From Allolobophora icterica (Eukaryota > Annelida > Clitellata > Crassiclitellata > Lumbricidae): a stretch of DNA of 64,000 nt. The DNA is taken from contig OY744611.1 in assembly GCA_963556255.1 (NCBI GenBank), positions 8,073,474-8,137,473 on the forward strand. Reading direction: 5' to 3'. The translations under genes and the position numbers were made by a program. The notes below the pieces were generated by a model that was not told the origin of the DNA, searched no databases, and saw only the letters and a list, made by a program, of their open reading frames with translations. Shown in pieces: positions 22,060 to 33,430 of the stretch (position 1 is the stretch's first letter; the number at the start of each line of letters is the position of its first letter).

Positions 22060-22918
22060 TGACTAATATTTCAAAATGCCTACTTTCGGCTCTGCATTAC
22101 TGCTGTGTCTTTTCATCCGTCTCTCTCTGAATCCCATTCAACCTAAACACCTCTCGTGCCCTAGTTTAACATTGCCAACAGCCACTGAACAATATTCTCA
22201 TTTCAACACCATTCCATCAGCTTCATTCCTCATCACTCGTCGTCGCACAGTTAATTTCTCTGCCACAAACACTCGTCAAATCCTGCTCACTCTACTGCTT
22301 TCCGGTGACATCAAAACAAATCCTGGTCCCAGCAAGCACTCCTCATTTCATACATCTAGGTTTCTCAAAAAGAAATTTCTACTCTTTTCCATAAATATTC
22401 GGTCTATTCTGAACCCAAAAAACTTCATTGCCTTAAGTGATCTTGTCACTTGCTCACGACCACCCGATCTCATTGCCTTCAAGAAACTTGGATCTCCACT
22501 TCGTCTTCAAACCCTAATCTCTCTAATTGCACTCCGCGTGGCTACTCTCTTCTAAGCTTTCCTCGCCTCAACTCCTCTAAATCTGCAAAAATCTCTGGCG
22601 GCGGCACGGCCTTCTTGGTTAGCGAACCGGCTGTCGTCCTAAGTTCCTGTCGCCATACCATTCGCTCTTTCGAATGCTCCTCCATAACTCTTCGACTTAC
22701 TTCTGACTTACAGTTTTCAATATCTATCGCCCTCCCACTTCGTTCGCCTATTCCTTCAAACCCTCGGTCTTGCTTGATGAATTTGGTTCTCTCTTGTCTC
22801 TTGCTGCCACTACTCCCAACGAGTTCTTACTAACCGGCGACTTTAATATTCATGTAGACAATCCATCTGACCTTCTTGCATCGGATTTCCTGAACCTCCT
22901 CTCCTCAGTCAATCTCAC
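22060..22918 (+). pseudogene. L2-type LINE copy a, 5' half with 2A-like motif and endonuclease
   Basis: A frame from 22076 begins 'MPTFGSALLLCLFIRL' and reaches 'LLTLLLSGDIKTNPGP' with the NPGP motif at codons 82-85 (up to 22330). It enters the endonuclease at 'FLLFSINIRSILNPKNF', continuing one frame over as 'CLQETWISTS', 'RGYSLLSFPRLNSS' and 'GGGTAFLVSEPAVVLSSC', then 'FLLTGDFNIHVDNPSDL'. The frame is broken in at least two places. The 22919-25272 element interrupts it at 'SSVNLT', and it resumes at 25273. Confidence 0.85.
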
Positions 22919-23344
22919 CGCGGACCCCGAGTATAGAAGACGAAGCCAGGACATGCAGCACAGGGGTTGTAGATGTGAGTCATATACAACAGTTGATCTA
23001 CTGCGAGCATGCAGTGATCTCTTGTACACGTGTCGAGTTTAAACTTGTACGCGGGATTAGAAATAGTTACACAGACTTGTAGTCGACTTGTTAAACATTA
23101 AGTTTTGGTGAACCCTACAAAATTCTTAACTTGGTAAGTGATCTAAATACTATGAAATGCTGAGACTGATATTTTAATTAAGAGCAGCGTCGTTATCAGG
23201 CAGGGAGACACAAGAGTTAAAATCAGTCTGCATTCCCAGGCTGCGCTTTCATTTGGTTCTCTGTTTAAGACTTGCCTCTTTCAGATGGCTTATCTGTCAC
23301 TATAGTATTCATTACGACAGGAAATGACACAGCTAATAATGTCT

Positions 23345-23460
23345 ATGAATACATTGACCGTACACTCTCTGTGGGAAGATGAGATGATGAGGGAGAGGAC
23401 TGGCCACAAGCCCTCACATAACGAGGCTACGAGAATGAAGTTGCTAAAACTTCATATTAT
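23345..23460 (+). mobile_element. tRNA-derived SINE, family B (copy 2), partial
   Basis: This has 'GACCGTACACT', 'GAGGGAGAGGACTGGCCA' and the 3' end 'GAATGAAGTTGCTAAAACTT', matching the reverse complement of 60283-60380. The tRNA-like head is missing, or is too diverged to see. Confidence 0.7.
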
Positions 23461-24184
23461 GGCTGCCTCAGGCCTAGTTTAAGGGACTGCTCTTCTTCAA
23501 TCAATCAATACAATCAAATAATATTATAGAAACATATTCAAACAGTGATAAACATATTTATCATATGATACAGACTTGATAATAAAAGAGGACCCGAACT
23601 TCACCAGAGATTCTCAATCTGTTACTTTTATTTTAAATACAGCTTTCATTGATATTTGTCATACATGTAATCATGACAAGAGGTTCTTATTTTACTGGTA
23701 AATTTTTACATAAGTCTGCTTGAGTTTTCCTCAATCTCGTTTCTGAAATAGATGACAACATTCAGACAGACACAGCATTCACTGTCGGTTGAAAAGAGTT
23801 ATGCGGATAAGATAGTGGAAAAACAAACATTCAAGCACTTGCCATCTTCCAAAACATAACTAGGGTTTATGGAGTTCCTAAACAATGGTATTCCTGTGAC
23901 AACTGTTGATATTATTTCTGATTGGTATGGTAAACTTTTTGTAGCAGTTAGGTGGAATTAGCTTTTTAGCTTGTCTTCTCAGTTCCACATCGTTCTGATG
24001 CAGGCTGTCACATAAAGAACAACTTCTATGGTTGCTCTTTGTATGCGGATAACATTATTGTACTATCCCCCTCGGTACATAGTCTTCAAGTCCTGCTGAA
24101 TGTTTGCAGTGCAACTAGCAGTGCACTTTTGTTTGAGTTTGGCTGTGCAAAATCTTATTATGTATAGTTGGAATGTAGTTGCTA

Positions 24185-24462
24185 AATCGGACTTGGACCT
24201 CTTTTAGACTACTCTCTGGAAACCCCCTTTGATTTGGTTTGGCCTCCTGGAAATCGGACTTGGACCTCTTTTCGACTACTGTATGGAAACCCCCTCTGAT
24301 TTGGTTTGGTCTTCTGGAAACCGGACTCGGACATCTCTTGGACTACTCTCTGGAACCCCCTCTGATCTGACGTAGCGCTCGTGAATAGGCTGGTACCCAG
24401 CGCTTGGCCTTCGAGTGGCGCTTTAGAAGTTTGGAGATTACGATTACGATTAGTTGGATAAA
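24185..24462 (+). mobile_element. L2 LINE 3' tail (solo), with 3'UTR minisatellite
   Basis: About three units of a 65-70 bp repeat ('GGACTTGGACCTCTTTT', 'CTACTCTCTGGAAACCCCC') are followed by 'GTAGCGCTCGTGAATAGGCT', 'GAGTGGCGCTTTAGAAGT' and a (TTACGA)n end. It matches the 3' ends of L2 copies a and b. Confidence 0.88.
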
Positions 24463-25272
24463 TGGTACTGTAAAGACATTGATCTAATGTTATGGGGAGG
24501 AAACCCATTAACTGTGTTGACTCTATTAAATGTTTGGATGTGCATCTAGTTGGTGGCCAAACATACTGATGTTTAATGTCAATCCACTGAAGTAGTCATC
24601 CAACCACGCATGTAATTGTATTTTGACTCATACCTCCAATTTGGATGAAATTCATCTCTATTGTCAAGTTATTCTTTGACCTAGTTGAAGCATCCCTTCC
24701 TGGTTTGACCTAATCAGCTAGACAAGTGAGTGAATTGCATACTTACTGGAACTCTGTTCTATCATCATATTTTAAAAAAAATTGGAAAGTGTCATACGGT
24801 AAGTATAATTAATGGACGGCAGATTGAATTTTGAATTCCTGTCTTCAGTAGGCAGTTTATACTTTGCATCAAATGTTGCTATACATAATCTACTGTGGAT
24901 ATACTTAATCAACAATTAGAACAAGGACAATTGCCTTTCTTTGGTATTCATGAATAAACAAGATGCCATTCTTCAACTTTATAAGTACAATGATATGCGC
25001 CTATTGATCTGAACTGCCAATGATTCGTGCAGTTCTTTCATTTTTTTTCTTCTGCCTTGCTGGCATAATAAAGGGTGTTAATAAAACATGAAATCTGTTT
25101 TACAAGTATTGTAAAGTTACTAGGAATGCTTAATAGTCTGTCTTTCTTGGCTTCTTAAATGCTGTGATAGTATCAACTTGGCACAAGCTTGCTGTGTACA
25201 GTAGACCAACTGTTGTATATGACAAACTACAGCTGTATGTCCTGACTTCGCCTTCTATACCCGGGGTCCGCG

Positions 25273-28190
25273 ATCTCACCCAACATGTTCACTTACCGAC
25301 CCACATCAAGTATCACACCCTTGACCTCCTCATCACATCCGCCTTTTCCCTCTTATCTCCCAAACTATCACACTCTGTTCTCAACATTACTGACCATTAT
25401 CTCATCATGGCTGACCTTGAAATCAAGCCTTTCGCTCGGCCCCTCCTTCGACTCGTTCTTACCGTCTCACCGGGTCCATAGACCGTCAGGCTTTCATCCA
25501 GGATATTCTTGACTCGCAACTGGTTCTTAACTTCCCTTGATGACCTGCTTTCTTATTACAATTCCACACTTTCAAACCTCCTTGACATTCATGCTCCACT
25601 TATCACCAAACACAGTTCACACACCAGCAACCCTTGGTTTACTTCCTACCTTCAAGCTTTTAAAACTTTCCGTAGGCGTCTTGAACACATCTACCAGCAC
25701 ACTTTTGACCCCACAGCTAGAACAAAAGCCCTCAATACCCTAAAATCAGCGATCAATAGATACCATAAACTTATCGCTGCTGCTAAAAAGAAATATTATT
25801 CCTCACTCATCCACTCCAGCGCCTCAAACCTAGACATCTCTGGAAAGCTGTTAACACTCTCCTTCATCGCAAATCTCCCTCCCCACTGCCCAGCTCCATT
25901 CCTCCTCCTATGTTGTTGATACCTTCTGTTCATTTTTTTCAGACAAAATCACCCATTCGCTTTACATTACAATCTCTTCTAGACTCACTTAACCCCTTGC
26001 CTCCTCCAGCAGTGATTCACCCCCTTCTTTCAACCCTACACCTCCTACCTCTCAGTCATCGCTCCCAATTCTCTCTCCTACATCTGAAGCAGAAGTGTCA
26101 ATCCTCCTAAACTCTCTCCCTAACAAGCAACGCGAACTTGATCCTATCCCCACCTCTCTTCTAAAAGACTGTGCCTCTGTCCTGGTCCCTATAATCACCA
26201 ATATTATCAATCTCTCACTCTCTACCGGCAATTTTCTATGGCCTTTAAGCAATCTTTTGTCACTCCTCTTCTCAAAAGAGCAAACCTTGACAAGGAAAAC
26301 CTATCCAACCACCACCCAATCTCCAATCTTTCCTTTCTATCAAAAATTAACTGAAGGAATTGTTCTTTCTCGGCTAAATGACAACCTCTCTTCGAATTCA
26401 CTGCTTAACCCCCACCAATCTGGCTTCAATAAACATCACTCAACAGAAACTTTACTTGCCTCTCTGTGCAATAAACTGGTCTCTGCCGTCAGCCATCAGC
26501 AAGTCTCTTGCCTCTGTCTTCTCGACATCTCCGCCGCATTTTAAACCATTGATCACAGCCTCCTTCTTCAACGACTATCTTCTTGGTTTGGCGTCTCTGA
26601 CACTGCTCTACTCTGGTTCCAGTCCTACTTGTCTTCCCGATCCTTCTCTGTTAAAGCCTCCAGCCACTGCTCACAACCCCTCCCTCTTTCCTGTGGTGTC
26701 CCTCAAGGCTCCGTCTGGGTCCACTACTTTTCATCCTTTATACCACTCCTTTAAGTCATCTCATAAAATCCTCTTCTGTCGACCACCATCTCTATGCAGA
26801 TGACACCCAACTCTTCATATCCTTCTCCCCAGGCTCTTCTTCCACCACCATCACACAACTACTCAACGTAGTTAAATTCATTTCACAGTGGACGTCATCC
26901 AATATCCTCTGCCTTAACCCTTCCAAAACTGAATTCATCATCCTAGGCCTTCCTGATCAAATCAAGAAAATCCCTGATCCTTCCATAAACCTTTCGACTA
27001 GCTCATCGTCTCTCACCTTCCCCTCTGACTCCCCTGATCGCAATCTTGGTGTTATTTTTGATCCACACCTCTCCTTCTCTAACCACATCTCCAACCTCTC
27101 ACGCTCCTGCTTCATGCACATTCGTGACCTCCGACGCATACGACCCATGCTCGACCTTAAAACTGCCTCCACCATTGCTACCTCCATTGTTCATTCAAAG
27201 CTTGATTACTGCAATTCTCTTTTCCTCAACCTTGAATCCACTCAAATCAAGCGTCTACAGATTATCCAAAACTCACTAGCCAGAGCTGTCACTAGAACGC
27301 CCAAACATCATCATATCACTCCCATCCTCAAGTCACTCCATTGGTTAAAAATTCCAGAGCGAATCCACTACAAAGTTCTATCACTAGCCAACAACTCCCT
27401 ACAATATTCCCAGCCCATGTACCTTCGTGATTTATTCACCATTCAGACAACCCGCTCCACCCGATCATCGTCCTATCTCAGTCTTTCTCGACCCAACTCA
27501 CCTAAAGTTCTGCAACCGAGCCACAGCAGTGACAGCACCACGCCTCTGGAATGATCTCCCCCTGAATTCCGCAGTTTCTCAGTGCCTCCATCATCACTGC
27601 AACCTGTCCTTCATCCTCATCCTCATGGTCCTCTATCTTTCACCCCCCGGGCTTTCCACTCAAAACCGAAGTCTCACCTTTTCAAATACTCCTACCCTGA
27701 CTCATCTTATCATCCGCCTTCCAATTATTCTCGCCGTAAACGACACCCGCCTTGACAGCTACTTTGCCTCTCCTGATCTGGTACCCTGGAAATCGGACTT
27801 GGACCTCTTTTGGACTACTCTCTGGAAACCCCCTTTGATTTGGTTTGGCCTCCTGGAAATCGGACTTGGGCCTCTTTTGGACCACTCTCTGGAAACCTCC
27901 TGATCTGGTACCCTGGAAATCGAACTTGGACCTCTTTTAGACCACTCTCTGGAAACCCCCTCATCTGGTACCCTGGAAATCGGATCTGGACCTCTTTTAG
28001 ACTACTCTCTGGAAATCCCCTTTGATTTGGTTTGGCCTCCTGGAAATCGGACGTGGACCTCTTTTGGACTACTCTCTGGAAACCCCCTCTGATCTGACGT
28101 AGCGCTCGTGAATAGGCTTGTGTCCTGCGCTTGGCCTTCGAGTGGCGCTTTAGAAGTATGGAGATTACGATTACGATTAGTTTTAGATCG
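25273..28190 (+). pseudogene. L2-type LINE copy a, reverse-transcriptase half
   Basis: The reading resumes with 'HVHLPTHIKYHTLDLLITSA', the end of the endonuclease. It proceeds to RT landmarks 'LNPHQSGFNKHHSTETLL', '[12 protein letters not shown]', 'GVPQGSV'-like sequence near 26700, the active-site 'HLYADDTQLFIS' near 26795 and '[14 protein letters not shown]'. After these come '[20 protein letters not shown]', '[18 protein letters not shown]', 'SKLDYCNSLFLNLE' and '[20 protein letters not shown]', diagnostic of L2-clade elements. Several frameshifts separate these blocks. The 3' UTR (27780-28090) has about five units of a 65-70 bp minisatellite and ends in the GCGCT hairpin region and (TTACGA)n. 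Confidence 0.9.
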
Positions 28191-28195
28191 TCGAG

Positions 28196-29200
28196 AATGC
28201 TGCTTGAATTCCTTAGAAGTAATAAGTTATCTCTTATTGGTAGTTGGTTATACATTTCGATACGAAAACCCAATACAGGAAAAACCATTGTAAATGTACT
28301 GATTATGATAAATTTAAATGTCGCGCTCGTTGTCATGCTGACTGCTGAGGGTGAAGATATTCACAGTGTTGTGACATTGTGGTATCATGTTCCTGATGCT
28401 GCAAAAGTCGAAGTCAGAAAAACGACGGAGAAGGTCAAAGCTCAAGCGAGGACAACACAAGAGTCTACACATCAGATTGTCGCAGCAACACTGAGAGATT
28501 ATATCGACAGCAGTCGCCGGTCAGTTGCCTCCTCGCTCGCTCCAACATGGAAACTGTAAGAAGAGCGCGTCGCCAGGATGCTGTAGGCCCTACCTCTAGC
28601 GAATCCGGCCAACCTAGCTAATTTGGTAATACCAAATGCCTACAAGAAAACGATGAAAGGAGGCGATTTTCTCAAGTACAACAGCGGTTCCGCTCCTCAT
28701 CGCATGCTCATCTTCACAATATAGACAATTTGAAGTTGATGTCAGAATGTCCGAATTGGTATGCAGACGGTAAATTCAAGTGCAGGCCTACACCTCCGTT
28801 GTTTAATCAGTTCTACACCATCCATGCTGTAAAGTAGGCCCCCTACAGGTCTGTTTTATTGAAATCTGTCTGCATTCGATTCAATAAATTGATTTGATTT
28901 GACTTGATTCTGTCATTCCAACAGTTTTTATTCTGATGACAGACAAACAGCTAATGGAACTCAATAAGTTTATTACAAATCTTAAACCAAAGTCGGTGAT
29001 GACAGATTTTGAACAGGCTGCTCTTCTGGCATTCAAAAGAGTGTACCCGGATATCGTACGCTGTGGATGCTTATTTCACACGTGTCAATGCATATGGAAA
29101 AACTGGGGTAAACCTCCCAGTAAAACCGCCACTGTGCCTTTGATGATCTCATGGAATCAGCCTTCATCACAGATAATGAAGATATAATTCGAGATCTCGT
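28196..29200 (+). pseudogene. FLYWCH/MULE (MuDR-type) transposase relic
   Basis: Out-of-frame segments give a FLYWCH zinc-finger pattern ('GYTFRYENPIQEK', then cysteine/histidine-rich sequence) and 'PDAAKVEVRKTTEKVKAQAR'. A MULE catalytic core follows: 'CPNWYADGKFKCRPTPPLFN' with 'QFYTIHAV' (first Asp), 'FILMTDKQ', and 'PKSVMTDFEQAALLAFKRVY' (second Asp) with 'GCLFHTCQCIWK'. The core is split near 28840 by about 75 bp ending in a (TTTGA)n-like tail. FLYWCH-MULE proteins are common in invertebrate genomes. This copy has shifts and stops, and no TIR was identified. Confidence 0.75.
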
Positions 29201-30392
29201 CAACTATTTTCAAGACCGGTCCATTGTTCGCTCATGCACTATGGAACTATTATTTTTGATGCTGTTCCATAGGACCTACTGAGATCCAACAACACAGTTG
29301 AAGGATGACATCGAGGGTTCAGTGACCTAATTGGAGCCAATCATCCGACCATCTAGAAATTCATCGATGCACTAAAGACGGAACAGAATAGGCCCCTATA
29401 AACGAGGTGAAGGGCAACTACCAAATCCATCTCGAAGAATCCGCAAACAAACTACAGAAAGACTTTTAAAACATCGTCGTCGATTACACTAACATAAGCG
29501 TATTCAGTTTGAGGCAAGAGGAGGCAGTTGCCTCCTTTTACCTACTAGAATGTATGTACAAGCGATTGAGAATTCAAAAAATGTCCGTGGGTTATACCCC
29601 TCACCCCTAGCTACCCCTCCCCAAATCCCACTACACCTGGATGTCTCCCGATGTTGCCTTCTCTTGAATTTTAGTTTGGCTACGCCACTGTACACTAAGC
29701 AACCGATATTGGACTATCGTCCTGGAATTGGACATAATTTGAGTCTTCAAGTTTAACATTACACATTTGTTATATATATTACGTCAGACAATCAATCAAT
29801 TAATTAATCGCATTGATAAAAAAAATCAGACACAACAAGACATTGGAAGTAAGTCGATGAAATCGCTGTATTGGTTACTCTATTTGGTTTTTAAATCGCT
29901 CATTTGTGCTCGCTATTTTGACGGTCACTGTTTTGTGGTCGCGGTTCTTAGCATGAATCGATGAAGGTATTGTTTCGATGCATCTCTGAGCCTTTTGGTC
30001 AATTTCAGTATTAACTAAATATTTTGAAAACACTTGAAGCTGGCCGTTCTGATCTAGCATGGAGTTACTTGGCTGACTTGTGGTTTTCAGTCACGCCTCA
30101 TCCCGACAGGCCAAAATTATGAACAGATTTATCTTGTCAGCTGTTTATATTACAACCAACCATTCAAAGTATCGAGGTTTAAATTTGTACATCGCATGCA
30201 AACACTGCGTCATTCTGCTTTACGGGGACTTACTCTTTGCCTTAACTATTTAAGCCCAAAGCTTTAATTTTCCCCGGCACTCGAGTGTTAACGCGATTCA
30301 TAAATTGGCGCATCATAAATAGCCGATCGGTGATTACATATTCCTTGAAAACATGCTCAAGTTCGTTTAAATTGGTTCTGTTCTGCTTTTAG
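29201..30392. other. Intron-like sequence
   Basis: No coding segment with recognisable motifs. A patch at about 29500-29700 ('ctacccctccccaaatccc', 'ggctacgccactg') resembles a dispersed repeat but has no second copy here. The end supplies the acceptor 'ttctgcttttag'. Confidence 0.4.
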
Positions 30393-30782
30393 TCGTAATA
30401 AAAGTTGACGTGCAAAATCGTGGTGCAAATAGTACAGCGTCTGTGGAAACGCAGCTACTTCATCAAAAGATCGAAGACCTTCGATGCAGAACCAAACCAA
30501 TGTCACATCAAACTGATAAACTCATCAGTCGACTGAAGGATGAAGGTATAGAAATCCTCAACTCTCAATTGGGCAGACAGACTGTAATCGTTTGGATCTG
30601 GTGTCATTCACAAGCAGCCATTGAAAATATTCAGAAGCTGTACGAATCGAAGCAGCTAACTGATGCAGTTTTCGGTTTTGCCAATATTCAACCATCCACT
30701 CCTGAAATCATCCAATCGATAGTGATCAACATTGATAGCAATCAGTTCAAGAAAATAGTTGGCAAGTTCTTTATGCATTGTC
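30393..30782 (+). CDS. TRADD-N-like exon
   Basis: After the acceptor 'gttctgcttttag' the frame opens in phase 1 with 'VIKVDVQNRGANSTASVETQ'. It continues with 'LISRLKDEGIEILNSQLG', 'QTVIVWIWCHSQAAIENIQK' and 'LYESKQLTDAVFGF'. The pattern is a strand, a helix, a strand with strongly hydrophobic residues, and a helix ending in an L-x-x-x-Y-x-x-x-L-type stretch. It resembles the TRADD N-terminal-like domain found in many invertebrate death-domain and STAND proteins. The proposed 3' end uses the donor 'gtaaag' at 30783, leaving phase 1. If that donor is not used, the frame runs to a stop at 30898. The fold assignment rests on pattern, not on alignment. The neighbouring exons (CARD upstream, propeller downstream) support a signalling role. 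Confidence 0.5.
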
Positions 30783-32305
30783 GTAAAGGAAACTTAAAAC
30801 ATATAATCAAGATATACCTGTTACTTAGATTCATTAAAGGATTTGGCAGCACTGGAAAAACCAGGAGGATGTTCAAACTAACGAGAAAAGAGAAGTAAAT
30901 GCAAATACAGACTCAGAATGAGAGTGTTTACAAAAGTCTCTTTAAAAGAGATAAAACTTTTGTATTAGGAGAGTTTCTTAGAAGGATATTAAAGTCAGAC
31001 TACTTGAATATTGCTTATGTAGTTTACTATGAATAAGACTAGGACATAAGAAGAAGCTAAGACTAAAATACAGGGAAAAAAAGTGGAAAAGGTAGAGAAG
31101 CAACAAAGACGAACACACTGATCGAAAATAGGGCCTAGTTAAGATAGATGGATAGTGATATGATGAAAAAGACACAAAGGCCGTCTAAGGAAAGCCTGCA
31201 ATGCAATACAGACATTGATCATGGACAGTAAGTTATTCAGGTAGTTTGCCATATGGTAAGCCAGAAGAGATGAGAATGAATGGCAAGTAATTAGACGGTT
31301 TGAGAGAGAATTGTATTATTAGTTAGCCGGTTGGCAGTGAAATCCAGTCAGAACGTGAGACATACATCAAAGAGACTACTAGTCAGCGAGATAATGGAGA
31401 AGTGAGTACCACTTCATTGTAGACGAAATAGAGAAAGCCAGAAGGAGAAACAGACACAGTTCTGAGGCAACACAGTTCAACAGGAGACAAGTTTAGAAGA
31501 AAATCACAGATATGACTTTATAAGATTGTAACAGTGGCAGCTTCAATAAACTGCGACTAATTAAGAGCAAGTGAACTGAAGAGGCAGTAACATGTAAAGA
31601 CCAAGTTAGATTAATCTAATATAATCTAAGCACTTCTATAGCGCCGTTATCATAATATGCAAGGAATCAAACGATGCCAAACGTGACTGTAGAAGCGAGG
31701 TATAAGCGAGAAACGAGCGAGATCGAAATGCAGTTAGAGACAAATAGTGAATAAAGTCAACAGCCACAGTGAGATAACCAGTTAATTAGCAAGTGTGACA
31801 GGCAGTTGCCAATGAGCAGCGAATGAGATAAACATAAATAACTAAATATAAAGAAATAGAAACTAATACAATTAATCTAAAAGCGGGTGCTAGCTGGCCG
31901 CCTGACGACTTCGAATTTCGAATACTAGAGCCGCTAGACGGCCTTTCAAATCAGAATACAAATAGGGCCTACCGAGGCAGTCGGCTGTTCACCAGTGCAA
32001 AATCTAAGCTAAATTCTAACCATAAGCCTAAAGGAAGAACCAATAGGGTTCTATATAAATATAATGGACGACAATAGATTTGAACTTTTCAGCACAGACC
32101 AAAACGTTGACTACAGTGACCGATAGTTTTGTTTTCCTTAATGGTAACGAAAACGAAAACTTGCACAAAAGCCATAACGAAATAAAAACAAAAATAAAAC
32201 TAGCGGAACCCGCGATAAACGATAACTGAAACTCAAACAGTCAAAACTAATAATATTGAAAACATATAACGAAAACCTAGCTATAGGCCTAACGGGATCA
32301 TTGGC
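30783..32305. other. Intron-like A/G-rich sequence with a LINE tail trace
   Basis: The region is largely purine-rich on the + strand. Around 31615-31650 the complement reads 'GGCGCTATAGAAGTGCTTAG', the common LINE 3' terminal motif, so a short minus-strand tail is present. No gene was recognised. Confidence 0.5.
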
Positions 32306-32645
32306 TTATTGTATTGTATTGTATTCGGATATCTATTAAGCGCTTCTAGCAGAGGGCCATTCAGAAGCGCTCCCATTGCGAGAGACCCCGAGAGAAAAGG
32401 CAAGCGTTAAGAAAGGTAAAATAGGAATAGACGTTATCTGAGAGAATAAAAGAACGAACGGAACAAGGAAGCTCATTCCAAAGAGCAGGGCCAATGGAGG
32501 CAAAAGACCTAGATTGAGCCAGTGAAGTCCGAACGGTCAGAGGAACGAAGAGGACGAAGAGAAACAGCAGAGTGAGGGTGATGAATGAAGTCACATAAAT
32601 ATTTCGGAGCGAAACCAAGTTGAGCCTTAGAGACAAGATTTATCG
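32306..32645 (-). pseudogene. CR1/L2-group LINE, 3' fragment with (ATACA)n tail
   Basis: The minus-strand product has '[20 protein letters not shown]' and ends 'FLNACLFSRGLSQWERF'. It is then followed by 'GGGAGCGCTTCTGAATGG', 'AGAAGCGCTTAATAGATATC' and ATACA repeats. This is the same C-terminus and hairpin as at 58130-58425. Everything upstream is lost. Confidence 0.88.
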
Positions 32646-33430
32646 ACCATAATCCCACCAGTTCAACAACAGTACTGCCGAAGTAGGCCTAATTATTCCA
32701 GCCGCTGGGGCCGCAGTTGGGCGACATGCTGAGGCTGACAGCCTGACAATTCCTGACAGCTAACCAGCACAGTGATGCAGTCAAGTTTACTCCATCCAGC
32801 ACTGCATGGGCATGCCAAATCCTAAGTTCCCATTTCCAAGGCTCCAGTGTTTCTAATTGATGCAAATTGAATGCATCAGTTATCACCCTTCGTCTTCTCA
32901 AAAGGCCTCACATACTCGCACAGTATTTTTTTTTATCTCCGCAGGCTTCATGCATCACAATCGCAGTAAGAAATATCGCAGTTCATTCTTGGCACGTGCA
33001 GCCTTCTTCTGCGTACTTTTTTTTATGGCATCACGCATTGTAAGATTACTAAAAATTATTCGTTTAACTGATTTTTGGAATTTTCCAAGTAATAAAAGCC
33101 GAGAAACGTTTGACCAACATAAAAAAATCTGTCCTTTATGGCAGTCATTTTAGTTATGAAAGTAGCCATGCTCTGGATTCACGTGACAATGACACGTGTT
33201 TTGGCGGCCAGCTAGTTTTATAATGCACGGACCGCGTGGCGTCCCGCTACTCACTTCGTAAAATAAAAGTTAAAACGAATAAATAAACGAAGATATAAAT
33301 AATTTGAAATTAAGCAAATATAGCCACAATCATTAATAAATTAATAAATAAGATAACATTTACAGTCATTAAGTTAATTACCAGTATAGCAGTAAGTTAT
33401 CAATATAGTAATAATTGTGTTTAATTTTAG
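32646..33430. other. Intron-like sequence
   Basis: No clear gene. An open frame of 98 codons at 32857-33153 has no motif I can recognise. The last part is A/T-rich and ends in the acceptor 'tgtttaattttag'. Confidence 0.4.

Larger units (their letters stand above)
22919..25272. mobile_element. TIR element (CGCGGACCCC ends) inserted in L2 copy a
   Basis: The ends are CGCGGACCCC and its complement, with imperfect inverted repeats of about 45-80 bp that share 'TATAGAAG', 'CAGGACAT' and 'ATATACAACAGTTG'. The target ATCTCAC(C) is duplicated at 22912-22919 and 25273-25280. The second L2 copy preserves the empty site near 35796-35812, which proves the insertion. No transposase is seen. It has acquired a SINE (23345-23460) and an L2 3' tail (24185-24462). 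Confidence 0.88.

Noticed and set aside
33181..33245. Promoter-like CACGTGACAATGACACGTG
   Set aside because: Two E-box-like words close together in presumed intron; no transcription-start evidence nearby.
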